Positions 10,066 to 17,224 of a DNA stretch of 34,489 nt are shown piece after piece (position 1 is the first letter of the stretch; each line of letters starts with the position of its first letter). A program made the translations under genes and the position numbers. The notes beneath the pieces are model-generated. The model ran no database searches and was not told the DNA's origin. It saw only the letters and a list, made by a program, of their open reading frames with translations. The stretch lies in the NCBI RefSeq assembly GCF_947495625.1, contig NZ_CANLZW010000047.1, positions 1 to 34,489 on the forward strand. The letters are read 5' to 3'. Source of the stretch: an uncultured Cocleimonas sp. (lineage in GTDB: Bacteria > Pseudomonadota > Gammaproteobacteria > Thiotrichales > Thiotrichaceae).

Positions 10066-10290
10066 ATGCACATCATAAAAAAGGGCGGTAGGTCCGATGG
10101 ATCTGCTTTGATTTTATGGAGTTTATATCTATTTCTGTTTTGGTTTTTACCTGCCTTGAGTGCGTATGCTTTTGAGCTGAATAAAGAAGAATTTGGCAGT
10201 GTGTATTTGAGTAGTGTTATATTAACCAGTAAAAGACCCAAATGTAATGAGAGCTTTGCTTGCCCAAAAAAACTTTGGTATTACATGTAA
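10066..10290 (+). CDS. Possible small secreted protein or gene remnant (74 aa)
   Basis: An ORF in the 586-bp gap between 9965 and 10552. It encodes a basic N-terminus, a strongly hydrophobic stretch (about residues 14-34, ending LSAYA) and a 40-residue polar tail with two cysteines (PKCNESFACPKK). This looks like a signal peptide plus the start of a mature protein. There is no convincing ribosome site, an antisense ORF of similar length overlaps it, and I recognise no family. It could be the 5' remnant of a decayed gene. Confidence 0.3.
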   Translation: MHIIKKGGRSDGSALILWSLYLFLFWFLPALSAYAFELNKEEFGSVYLSSVILTSKRPKCNESFACPKKLWYYM

Positions 10291-10448
10291 GAACCAGATG
10301 CGAAAATAGAAAACCTACGTCATTTAAATGGATAGCATCTAGAACTAAATGAATATCCTGTGTACTTACAAACAAGGGCTGTAGGTTGTATTAGGAACAA
10401 CATTCGACATTACTTAGACTACTTGTATCAAAATAATAATTAAATCTT

Positions 10449-10476
10449 AAAAAAACACCTAAAAGTCGGGGAGTGA
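10449..10476 (+). repeat. Intergenic G-tract element, copy E2 (diverged)
   Basis: It has seven A, then CACCTAA, then AAGTCGGGGAGTGA. The A run, spacing and TGA are kept, while the G run is interrupted. It lies about 75 bases upstream of the CAP-protein start. Confidence 0.6.
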
Positions 10477-10483
10477 TATTTAG

Positions 10484-10502
10484 TCTATAGTATTTCTATA
10501 GA
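10484..10502. promoter_or_regulatory. Perfect inverted repeat upstream of the CAP-protein gene, possible operator
   Basis: TCTATAG, five bases, CTATAGA: a 7-bp perfect inverted repeat directly after copy E2 and about 50 bases before the ATG at 10552. The position suits an operator or promoter region. No known regulator site is recognised; AT-rich palindromes of this size can occur by chance. Confidence 0.35.
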
Positions 10503-10551
10503 GCCTGATTTTAATTTTTTATAAAGTTGCTTTTAAAGGAGTGAGTTAATT

Positions 10552-11136
10552 ATGCTAAAACGTTTTGTAATATTCGGAGCGAGCTCGGTGTTGTTATTTG
10601 CTTGTAATACTAGCGAAGTGAAGGATTCTGATGCGGGCAGTGTTGCAAGCTCTAAAGTAAGCAAGGGTGCAAATGCCAAAGAGTTTTTGGCTGCTCATAA
10701 CAGGGCGAGAGCAGCTAAAGGTGTACCTGCTTTGGTTTGGTCTGAGAGCCTTGCACGTTATGCGAAGCAATGGGCTGAAGAGCTTAACCGGAGTAAGAGT
10801 TGCGATATAGTGCATCGTCCCAGGTCTGGGAAATTTAAACAGTTGTATGGTGAGAATTTGTATTATGCGAGTGCAATACGCTGGAGCAGTGGCAAAAGAG
10901 AGCTTCAAAACATATCTTCAACTAAAGTTGTAGGTGATTGGGTTTCTGAGAAAGCTGATTATAATTACAAAACGAATACCTGTAATGCAGGTCAAATGTG
11001 TGGACATTATACGCAGGTGATGTGGAAGAATTCTACGGCTGTGGGTTGTGCGGTTTCGGTATGTGACAATAAGTCACAGGTTTGGGTGTGTAATTATAAT
11101 CCACCAGGGAATTACGAGGGACAACGTCCGTTTTAA
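10552..11136 (+). CDS. CAP-domain (SCP/PR1-like) lipoprotein
   Basis: This 194-residue protein has a lipoprotein signal with lipobox LFAC (Cys18), followed by a Ser/Lys-rich linker. The CAP domain begins near residue 43: FLAAHNRARAAKGVPALVW, a histidine near 88, the glutamate of GENLYY near 101, the CAP1 signature GHYTQVMWKNSTAVGC and the CAP2 signature WVCNYNPPGNYEG at the C-terminus. These supply the His/Glu cluster typical of CAP proteins, and several cysteines could form disulfides. Bacterial members are secreted or surface-exposed; activities vary (binding, proteolysis, envelope roles) and none can be assigned here. An AAGGAG ribosome site lies about 10 bases before the ATG. It is a single gene with E2 upstream and E3 downstream. 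Confidence 0.9.
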   Translation: MLKRFVIFGASSVLLFACNTSEVKDSDAGSVASSKVSKGANAKEFLAAHNRARAAKGVPALVWSESLARYAKQWAEELNRSKSCDIVHRPRSGKFKQLYGENLYYASAIRWSSGKRELQNISSTKVVGDWVSEKADYNYKTNTCNAGQMCGHYTQVMWKNSTAVGCAVSVCDNKSQVWVCNYNPPGNYEGQRPF

Positions 11137-11311
11137 AAGAAATTTTCATACTTTAAATGCGGTAGGTTTGATAAGGCATCCATCCGAAATTTTTGTGGCA
11201 TCTATCAATTGGTGCCTAATAGCACTGTGTTTATCCAATCTGTATACCATTGGTGATTAAAGTGCTTAGGCTCAATTTAATGAAAAAGTGCCTATAAGTA
11301 CGGGGGTGACT
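11137..11311. other. Gap between convergent genes
   Basis: This stretch holds copy E3 at its right end and no strong intrinsic terminator for the CAP gene; only a weak GTGC/GCAC hairpin near 11213-11226 was seen. An ORF that overlaps the CAP gene from 11048 runs through here but has no coding character. Confidence 0.4.
11283..11310 (+). repeat. Intergenic G-tract element, copy E3
   Basis: It has five A, then GTGCCTAT, then AAGTACGGGGGTGAC, continuing as TTTAAT. The TTTAAT tail overlaps the stop codon of the minus-strand gene ending at 11312, so the element abuts a coding sequence exactly. Confidence 0.8.
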
Positions 11312-12313
11312 TTAATCCCAAAACATCCCCCACAATAACTTTATCGCCGCACCACTATCTCCACGTTCATGATAGTAATCAACGTGCTCATCAGCTTTAG
11401 CTGTGCGTGATAACTCTATGCCCCATAAGGGTTTAATCTGTTGCGGTAATAAGGAATATCGAATATCAACTACACGATTAGGGTTTTGTTTATCTAAGGC
11501 GATATAATCGGTTGAAAACCAACGGAATCTTTCTATGTCTTTTCTTTGTTGTGATTGTTTATCTAGCCACGGTAAGTCCTTTTCAATCGACAATTTTTCT
11601 ACCGAATCACCTTCCCAAATTTTAGATTCGTTTAAGCCAATTCTAATCGCATCAACATGGTAGGAACTCTCTGTTTCGGTGATGATTTTCCAGATGAGGA
11701 TATTGGCAAAACTAGGTTTGGCTTCTATGCTCAATGTTTTTAATCCGCGAGACGCAGCGAGCTTTTCACCTTCTTCCAAAGCACGTGAATGTTGATAGGT
11801 GGATAAGCCAAAATAAAGCCCAACCCAGATAAAGCCGTAAGCCACATAACGACGTGCTTTTCTTCTTGCGGCGAGAATCACCATTGCTAATAAGGGTAGA
11901 GTTACCAAGGGGTCGACTACGGAAATCACATCCCAGGCAAAACGTTTATCCGTCAACGGCCAGAGTAACTGAGTGCCGTAACTGGTGCACCCATCTAAAA
12001 GTCCATGCGTGGCATAACCGATGATGCACCAGAATAGGGTTTGCCAAAACGGGACGCCAAACCATCGACCTAATGTCGGGTGTAAAACCAGGCTACAGAT
12101 TAATCCACCAATGGGAATAAACAGTAGTGAATGGGTGAAATGACGATGATATTGCAAAGCCTGTAATGGATCATGATCAGAGCGAATTAGAATATCTAAA
12201 TCAGGTGCCATACCAGCAAGTGCACCAATCACGGCTGCTTTGGCTAAATTTTTTGCATTGCCCTGAGTTTGGGCGAAGACAGCTCCGAAAGCGCCTTGAG
12301 TAATCGGGTCCAT
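11312..12313 (-). CDS. YdjM/DUF457-family inner-membrane metal-dependent hydrolase-like protein
   Basis: This 333-residue protein starts MDPITQGAFGAVFAQ and carries the family's conserved acidic and histidine residues: GMAPDLDIL (about 54-62), YHRHFTHSLLF (about 75-85) and the ATHGLLDGCTSYGTQLLWP segment (about 121-139). About five hydrophobic segments lie in the first 180 residues, and a soluble domain of about 150 residues follows. This family is annotated as membrane-bound metal-dependent hydrolase; its substrate is not established. The ribosome site AGGAAAG lies close before the ATG. The gene at 12372-12779 is on the same strand 58 bases upstream and may share a transcript. Confidence 0.85.
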   Translation of the reverse strand: MDPITQGAFGAVFAQTQGNAKNLAKAAVIGALAGMAPDLDILIRSDHDPLQALQYHRHFTHSLLFIPIGGLICSLVLHPTLGRWFGVPFWQTLFWCIIGYATHGLLDGCTSYGTQLLWPLTDKRFAWDVISVVDPLVTLPLLAMVILAARRKARRYVAYGFIWVGLYFGLSTYQHSRALEEGEKLAASRGLKTLSIEAKPSFANILIWKIITETESSYHVDAIRIGLNESKIWEGDSVEKLSIEKDLPWLDKQSQQRKDIERFRWFSTDYIALDKQNPNRVVDIRYSLLPQQIKPLWGIELSRTAKADEHVDYYHERGDSGAAIKLLWGMFWD

Positions 12314-12371
12314 ATCTTTCCTATCTTTTTTATAGGACAGGATTCTACGTTAGATAGAAAGACATTTCCCG

Positions 12372-12779
12372 TTAGGATTCACTTTTTGAATATTTGCCAC
12401 CGAGCATTGTAGCGATAAACATCAGAATGGTTAGTGCGATACCGATAATGCTTAATTCTGCATTTTCTAAAGCTACCCATAAGAACGCAACACTGCTGAT
12501 TAATCCAACAATTGCACAGTGAATCAAAACATTAGAAGTGGATAAATTGCCGGTGATATATCCACCCAAAAACATCACTCCAAAAATTGCCGGGAATATG
12601 GCAACAAATTTTAAAGCTGTCGCTATGCTATGCAACCTCGGGTAACTCGTCGCTAGACTGTTGTAACCGACGGCAACTAAAATAAAGGTTAACTGCAATA
12701 CTAATATCGCAACGATGACAAAGAAGATGCCCGAGGCAATGGCTTTTAAACTGTTCATATTGCTATAGTAACAACTCAT
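12372..12779 (-). CDS. Small four-helix membrane protein of unknown function
   Basis: The predicted 135-residue protein is almost entirely hydrophobic, with four likely transmembrane segments (near residues 13-37, 52-75, 80-103 and 108-127) and short charged ends (GGKYSKSES). I recognise no family. A second in-frame ATG lies seven codons in (MNSLKAIASG) and could be the true start. It lies just upstream of the YdjM-like gene on the same strand and diverges from the EamA transporter. Confidence 0.65.
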   Translation of the reverse strand: MSCYYSNMNSLKAIASGIFFVIVAILVLQLTFILVAVGYNSLATSYPRLHSIATALKFVAIFPAIFGVMFLGGYITGNLSTSNVLIHCAIVGLISSVAFLWVALENAELSIIGIALTILMFIATMLGGKYSKSES

Positions 12780-12858
12780 TACGCATAGGCATTGATGTAG
12801 CTCATGTCTAGAAAAAATTCACTATGTTTTGAGTTATTTGCGATATTTAATAGGTGCC

Positions 12859-13713
12859 ATGATGAAAACGATATTACTTACCGTCCTAGCACTTATAGCT
12901 TTTGCCGGAAATTCTGTTTTATGCAGACTGGCATTAAACGATGATGTGATCGATGCGGCTAGTTTTACCTCAATAAGATTACTCTCTGGGATTATATTTT
13001 TATTGATTCTAGTAGCCATTAGAACAAAGGGAGAAGTTAATCTTAAAAATGGCAATTGGTTATCTGCGGTTCTTTTGTTTCTGTATGCGATTGCCTTTTC
13101 ATATTCCTATATTTCTTTGGATACTGGTATAGGAGCCTTAATATTATTTGGCACCGTTCAAGTAACAATGATTATGGCAGGCTTTTTAAAAGGCCATCGA
13201 CTCACACTTATCGAGTGGCTGGGTTTGTTCATAGCATTTTCAGGGTTAATCGTTCTATTAATGCCGGGCGCTTCGGCTCCGTCATTATTGGGATTTGGAT
13301 TGATGGTTATCTCGGGAATAGCCTGGGCGCTCTATACACTAGCCGGAAAGGGTGCAAAAAATCCGTTACTAGATACGGCTAACAATTTTTTAAGAACGCT
13401 GCCCTTTGTTTTGTTACTAACCGTGTTAACGTTTAATAATGCCCAAATATCTAATCAGGGTATTTTTCTAGCCATACTCTCAGGTAGTGTAACTTCAGGA
13501 TTGGGTTATGCTATTTGGTATTCTGCACTCGCAGGGTTGCATGTAACACAGGCCGCTATTATTCAGTTAACAGTGCCTATAATCGCAGCTATCGGAGGTT
13601 TGCTTTTTTCAAATGAAGTAATTACATCGAAATTAATAATCTCATCTATGCTGGTATTGGGTGGCGTTTTACTTGTGATTGTTGGCAAAAAGAAAATGGA
13701 AAAAAGCACCTAG
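12859..13713 (+). CDS. EamA-family (drug/metabolite transporter superfamily) permease
   Basis: A protein of about 284 residues with about ten transmembrane segments arranged as two EamA repeats. The first begins with FAGNSVLCRLAL and the second starts near the LLGFGLMVISGIAWALYTLAGKGAK region. Family members export metabolites, amino acids or drugs; the substrate cannot be predicted. The reading frame also opens at a TTG at 12829, but ATG codons at 12859 and 12862 follow a TAGG ribosome site and start the first membrane helix, so I prefer them. It diverges from the minus-strand membrane gene and converges on the lipoprotein gene at 13847. Confidence 0.85.
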   Translation: MMKTILLTVLALIAFAGNSVLCRLALNDDVIDAASFTSIRLLSGIIFLLILVAIRTKGEVNLKNGNWLSAVLLFLYAIAFSYSYISLDTGIGALILFGTVQVTMIMAGFLKGHRLTLIEWLGLFIAFSGLIVLLMPGASAPSLLGFGLMVISGIAWALYTLAGKGAKNPLLDTANNFLRTLPFVLLLTVLTFNNAQISNQGIFLAILSGSVTSGLGYAIWYSALAGLHVTQAAIIQLTVPIIAAIGGLLFSNEVITSKLIISSMLVLGGVLLVIVGKKKMEKST

Positions 13714-13796
13714 CCGAGGCGCAATCGAGAAACGTCGGTATGTAATGACAACGGTAATGATAATGCTTCAAAGGGTGAGATTTTCATTTAACTATG

Positions 13797-13825
13797 AAAA
13801 AACCTGATGAAAGTAGGGGGGTGAC
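13797..13825 (+). repeat. Intergenic G-tract element, copy E4
   Basis: It has six A, then CCTGATGA, then AAGTAGGGGGGTGAC, followed by a TTGATTAAT tail. It lies between convergent genes, 22 bases from the stop of the lipoprotein gene. Confidence 0.85.
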
Positions 13826-13846
13826 TCTTGATTAATACTTTGTTTA

Positions 13847-14581
13847 TTACAGCTTTGTGTAACGGTGCGCAGATTGAACTGTTTGATCAAATGACACGTT
13901 TTCTCCTTTTTTTAGACGCTCAATCAAGTCATGTAAACCGACGGCGCCAACACTGTTATACCAGTTTTCCATAGCTTGTCTGGCTATATTATAAACGGGC
14001 TTGTCATTGCGTACAGCGTCTAGCCATTGATCGTGAGTCTTAAGTTTATTCAATGACATTCTTGGGACTATTTTTGTGTATTTGGGGTTTTTGCAAATTA
14101 ATACAGCCAAGCCTTCATCGAACCACATCGGTACTTTATTCCAGTGAGATCTTCCCAGGCGTTTATTGAATTCTGCATGGGCGAGCTCATGGGTGATGGT
14201 GGTTTTGTTCTGTCCTTTGTTGGATAGGAAAACGGTATCATCGTTGATGGTTTTGGCATTTGCATAAACGCCACCGAATTTTTTGAAGCACTTTTTGGTA
14301 GAACAGGCATATATCTTGGGTGATGATTTAGTGCTACCGAAAAAGGTGTTAACGCTATCTTTAGATTTTTTGACCGTTTTTAATAGTTCTGTTCTTTGCT
14401 TTACCGACATTTTAGGGTCAACGAAGATATCTGGGGCAATACGCATCATGCCAATGCTAAAACGATTGGCATTAGATTTTGTGGTTGGTTCTGGATTCTT
14501 ATTACTGAGCTTGGTGGGGGCATGGCTGCAGGCAGAAAGAAAACTTAACGATATTGTTAGTAGGGTTAAGACTTTAAACAT
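13847..14581 (-). CDS. Lipoprotein with gluzincin-type metallopeptidase motif
   Basis: Starting at the ATG at 14581 gives about 244 residues with a clean lipoprotein signal, MFKVLTLLTISLSFLSAC (lipobox LSAC, Cys18). The frame is open 14 codons further, but that extension lacks a ribosome site and would bury the signal. HELAH (about residues 131-135) is followed 20 residues later by WFDEGLA. This is the HExxH...E zinc site of gluzincins with the (W/F)xxEGLA form seen in Peptidase_MA-like families. Two cysteines near 93 and 98 could form a disulfide. I infer a cell-envelope zinc protease; substrate unknown. It is a single gene, divergent from folP. Confidence 0.75.
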   Translation of the reverse strand: MFKVLTLLTISLSFLSACSHAPTKLSNKNPEPTTKSNANRFSIGMMRIAPDIFVDPKMSVKQRTELLKTVKKSKDSVNTFFGSTKSSPKIYACSTKKCFKKFGGVYANAKTINDDTVFLSNKGQNKTTITHELAHAEFNKRLGRSHWNKVPMWFDEGLAVLICKNPKYTKIVPRMSLNKLKTHDQWLDAVRNDKPVYNIARQAMENWYNSVGAVGLHDLIERLKKGENVSFDQTVQSAHRYTKL

Positions 14582-14758
14582 ATATGGAACGTTGTTTTCC
14601 AATGGTAAGTATTTGCTAATCATAATATAGAGAATTTGTTTTAAGCAAATAAAATAAAATTATAAATGGTTCGTTTCTCATTCTATTTAACTCTCTACTG
14701 AGCATTCTCGTAACTAATCAGAATCGGAACAAGAATCAGTTATTAGAATTAAATGATG

Positions 14759-14785
14759 AAAAATGCGCCAAAAGTAGGGGGGTGT
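14759..14785 (+). repeat. Intergenic G-tract element, copy E5
   Basis: It has five A, then TGCGCCAA, then AAGTAGGGGGGTGTG, followed by CTTTAATTAAT. It lies about 40 bases upstream of the folP start, between divergent genes. The final bases are TGTG rather than TGAC, as in E8. Confidence 0.85.
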
Positions 14786-14822
14786 GCTTTAATTAATAAT
14801 TATTGTAATTCTCTACGTTTAA

Positions 14823-15761
14823 ATGTGTATGACAGAACAAATAAAAAATTCAAAGCCCCAGAAAGCCGTGCCTAAGATAGCTATGCCTAGAATAGACATG
14901 TCAACGTTAACGACGCCACAGATAATGGGAATCCTCAATGTGACGCCTGATAGCTTTTCTGATGGCGGACAACATTACCAAACCGAAGTTGCGGTGAAAC
15001 GCGCATTTCAAATGAAGCAAGAGGGGGCCACGATTATTGATATCGGCGGTGAGTCTACTCGTCCCGGTGCGGATCCTGTTTCTGCAGATGAGCAGATTGC
15101 TCGTGTTATTCCCGTTATCCAAGGCATTCGCCAGCAAGATAAAGACATCACGATAAGTGTTGATACCACTTCTAATACAGTCGCTGAAGTTGCGATTGAT
15201 GCGGGTGCTAACTGGATTAATGATATTTCTGCAGGAGAAGATTCAATAAATGCTGATGGTTCAGAGGAGATTCTGCGACTAGCTGCGAACAAGAATGTAC
15301 CTATTGTGTTAATGCATCGTCAGGGTAAATCGAAAACCATGCAAGATGCACCTTATTATGATGATGTCTGTGCTGAGGTGAATGACTATTTACAAGAGCG
15401 CGCCGAGCTGGCTTTAAAAATGGGTATTGCAAAAGAGAATATTATTCTCGATCCCGGTATTGGCTTTGGTAAGTTGTTAGAACACAATCTGGCTTTACTG
15501 GCAAATCTCGAATCCTTGGTTGATTTAGCTTATCCAATTTTATTGGGTACCAGCCGCAAACGTTTTATTGGTGAAATTATTAGCCAAGAGAGTGTTGATA
15601 AGGCAGGTAAAGATAACCCGGAAAAACGTGTAGCAGGTACATGCGCGACGACTGCATTGGGCGTTCAGGCAGGCGTTTTGATATTTAGAGTGCATGACGT
15701 TATTGAGAATAAACAGGCTTTGGATGTTGCATTTCAGATTAAATCTAAAATTAATCAATAA
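14823..15761 (+). CDS. folP: Dihydropteroate synthase
   Basis: Joins 6-hydroxymethyl-7,8-dihydropterin diphosphate with p-aminobenzoate to give 7,8-dihydropteroate in folate synthesis; this is the sulfonamide target. The 312-residue protein shows the family motifs: MGILNVTPDSFSDGG (about 35-49), IDIGGESTRPGA, a DINDISAG-like loop (WINDISAG), ILDPGIGFGK (about 208-217), LLGTSRKRFIGE (about 240-251) and a C-terminal RVHDV. It carries about 30 extra N-terminal residues before the barrel compared with compact FolP proteins; a second ATG at 14829 would change little. In E. coli folP lies with ftsH and glmM; here it stands alone, while folB and folK lie about 16 kb away. Confidence 0.97.
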   Translation: MCMTEQIKNSKPQKAVPKIAMPRIDMSTLTTPQIMGILNVTPDSFSDGGQHYQTEVAVKRAFQMKQEGATIIDIGGESTRPGADPVSADEQIARVIPVIQGIRQQDKDITISVDTTSNTVAEVAIDAGANWINDISAGEDSINADGSEEILRLAANKNVPIVLMHRQGKSKTMQDAPYYDDVCAEVNDYLQERAELALKMGIAKENIILDPGIGFGKLLEHNLALLANLESLVDLAYPILLGTSRKRFIGEIISQESVDKAGKDNPEKRVAGTCATTALGVQAGVLIFRVHDVIENKQALDVAFQIKSKINQ

Positions 15762-15800
15762 AAATAAATAAGATTTATTCGACAAGGAATGGAGTACGCC

Positions 15801-15809
15801 TGCTATACT
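15801..15809 (+). promoter_or_regulatory. Extended -10 promoter-like sequence
   Basis: TGCTATACT matches an extended -10 (TGn plus a TATAAT-like hexamer). No well-spaced -35 is visible; TCGACA lies 19 bases upstream of the hexamer. It could drive the DUF924 gene or a short transcript in this gap. Confidence 0.4.
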
Positions 15810-15853
15810 CTCTAAAATGGAGCGAACGCTCGCTTTATTATTTGTGTTGAGTC

Positions 15854-16000
15854 GTGATACGTTGTTATTCTAAATTTGCTAGTAGTTATTTGAATATTGT
15901 ACGTCTACGATTCTTACAGGAATTAACAAAGGATTATCCTGATTTAGCTAATATTAAGAAAGTCACCCCCCCACTTATGGAGGTTTTTTATGAACATTGA
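15854..16000 (+). CDS. Possible 48-residue ORF overlapping the DUF924 start
   Basis: It starts at GTG and ends at TGA within the first codons of the DUF924 gene. The predicted peptide has ordinary protein composition (for example RFLQELTKDYPDLANIKK). Copy E6 lies in its last third and is read as VTPPL. There is no strong ribosome site and I recognise no family. It may be a remnant or a chance frame. Confidence 0.2.
   Translation: MIRCYSKFASSYLNIVRLRFLQELTKDYPDLANIKKVTPPLMEVFYEH
15962..15989 (-). repeat. Intergenic G-tract element, copy E6 (opposite strand)
   Basis: Read on the minus strand: six A, then CCTCCAT, then AAGTGGGGGGGTGAC and CTTTCTTAAT-like sequence. It is the only clear copy with its G-rich strand on the minus strand. 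Its A run (T on the plus strand) touches the DUF924 start codon, so on the plus strand the GGAGG of the element's spacer may serve as the ribosome site of that gene. Confidence 0.8.
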
Positions 16001-16544
16001 TAATCGAATTTCTGAAGTACTGTCATTCTGGTATGGCGATGAAATGAAGAAACAATGGTTTTCATCTACGCCAGAACTGGATGCTGATATCAAACAACAG
16101 TTTGAATCTTTGTGGGAAGAGGCGGCCAATCATAAACTGGATTCGTGGAAGCAGACCGCAGAAGGCTGTTTGGCTTTGTGCATTGTTCTGGATCAATTTC
16201 CCTTGAATATGTTTCGCGGTGAAGCGAAAGCGTTTGATACTGAGCAACAGGCAGTGGCAATTACCAAACATGCGATTGAGAAAGGTTTTGATAATGATAT
16301 CGATGACAGTACAGTTTCATTTTTGTACATGCCTTTAATGCACAGTGAAAACCTGAATGATCAGGATTTGTCCGTTAAAAGTTTTAAGCGAAGAAAGCTG
16401 GATGGCAATATCCGATTTGCCGAACACCACCGCGGACTTATTGTTGAGTTTGGACGATTCCCACATCGAAATGAGACATTAGGTCGAGTAAATACCGCTG
16501 AAGAAGTCGAATATCTGCAATCTGAAAGAGCCTTCAAAGGCTAA
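15990..16544 (+). CDS. DUF924-family protein
   Basis: This 184-residue soluble protein matches the DUF924 pattern from end to end: VLSFWYGDEMKKQWF near the N-terminus, the CLALCIVLDQFPLNMFRG segment (about 59-76), FLYMPLMHSEN (about 110-120) and the closing HRGLIVEFGRFPHRNETLGR (about 148-167). The family is widespread in proteobacteria and is all-helical with a TPR-like appearance. Its biochemical role is not known to me. A GGAGG lies 8 bases before the ATG and is part of the repeat element E6. A terminator-like hairpin follows the gene. Confidence 0.9.
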   Translation: MNIDNRISEVLSFWYGDEMKKQWFSSTPELDADIKQQFESLWEEAANHKLDSWKQTAEGCLALCIVLDQFPLNMFRGEAKAFDTEQQAVAITKHAIEKGFDNDIDDSTVSFLYMPLMHSENLNDQDLSVKSFKRRKLDGNIRFAEHHRGLIVEFGRFPHRNETLGRVNTAEEVEYLQSERAFKG

Positions 16545-16574
16545 ATTATAAATCAAATACAACTATACTAATTA

Positions 16575-16616
16575 ATAGAAAAATAGCGCATAAGTAAGTT
16601 ATGACTGCGCTTTTTA
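16575..16616. terminator. Bidirectional terminator after the DUF924 gene; also a possible decayed copy of the G-tract element (E7)
   Basis: AGCGCA ... TGCGCT, with an inner CATAA/TTATG pairing, is flanked by five A on the left and five T on the right. The same sequence reads A5, then TAGCGCAT, then AAGTA and TGAC at the positions expected for the G-tract element, with the G run replaced. The terminator is well supported; descent from the element is a guess. Confidence 0.65.
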
Positions 16617-16626
16617 AGGAGCACGT

Positions 16627-17148
16627 TTGGAATCTACACATCAGCAAGCTACAAGCACATCACAAGAACCGGGACATCGCGTTATCCAGTTGTGGAATAA
16701 ACTGGGGCACAACAAAGCAGGTCGTTTTCTCTATAATATTATTCTCGGTCGTGCAGTACCCTATACAGGATCTATTGGCGCTCAGGTGTTAACACTTGAA
16801 CCGGGTTATGTGAAAGTAGCGCTTAAAGATAGAAGAGCAGTGCGCAATCATTTGAAAAGTATTCATGCTATTGCGCTGGCTAATCTGGGGGAAATGGCTA
16901 GTGGTTTGGCGATGATGTCGTGCATTTCGGCATCTACGAAAGCCATCGTGGTTAACCTTGAAATTGAATATGTAAAAAAAGCTCGTGGTCGTTTAATTGC
17001 AGAAGGGCATGCTAATCCACCGGCAAATGTCACAGAGAAAACCACTACGATTGTTGAAGCTATCATCAAAGATGCTGAAGGGGATGTGGTGTCACGTTTG
17101 AAAGTACATTGGTTACTTTCACCTGAGGACAAGAGTAAATCTGCATAA
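16627..17148 (+). CDS. DUF4442 hotdog-fold protein, thioesterase-like
   Basis: A 173-residue protein with TTG as its start: an AAGGAG ribosome site lies six bases before it and no better ATG fits. The hotdog-fold core runs about residues 40-165: GAQVLTLEPGYVKVALKDRRAVRNHLKSIHAIALANLGEMASGLAMM, then a beta-rich half (IEYVKKARGRLIAEG) and the closing VVSRLKVHWLLSP strand. DUF4442 belongs to the acyl-CoA thioesterase-like hotdog clan. The HAIALANLGEMASG helix carries the residues that usually form the active site. The acyl substrate is unknown. Its neighbours, a nitronate monooxygenase-like enzyme and FadD, suggest lipid or acyl metabolism. Confidence 0.85.
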   Translation: MESTHQQATSTSQEPGHRVIQLWNKLGHNKAGRFLYNIILGRAVPYTGSIGAQVLTLEPGYVKVALKDRRAVRNHLKSIHAIALANLGEMASGLAMMSCISASTKAIVVNLEIEYVKKARGRLIAEGHANPPANVTEKTTTIVEAIIKDAEGDVVSRLKVHWLLSPEDKSKSA

Positions 17149-17224
17149 TGGTTGATACTTCTATACGTTCTGATTTTACAGACTTACGTACTCTTTCAAC
17201 AATAAAAATTCGGGCTATTCACTT

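Larger units (their letters stand above)
15762..15989. other. Gap between folP and the DUF924 gene
   Basis: It contains an extended -10-like sequence (15801-15809), a weak GAGC/GCTC hairpin near 15820-15831 followed by an AT-rich stretch, a possible 48-codon GTG-start ORF (15854-16000) and copy E6 next to the DUF924 start. Confidence 0.5.

Noticed and set aside
10084-10091. GGCGGTAG, the core of the RfaH ops/JUMPstart element
   Set aside because: The bases after the core do not match, and no polysaccharide operon follows; the glycan cluster leader lacks it.
10594-10908. 104-residue antisense ORF in the CAP-domain gene
   Set aside because: The opposite frame carries a full CAP domain and lipobox; this frame has no family likeness or ribosome site.
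11048-11260. 70-residue ORF running out of the CAP gene
   Set aside because: It overlaps the conserved CAP2 signature in another frame and has no protein-like features.
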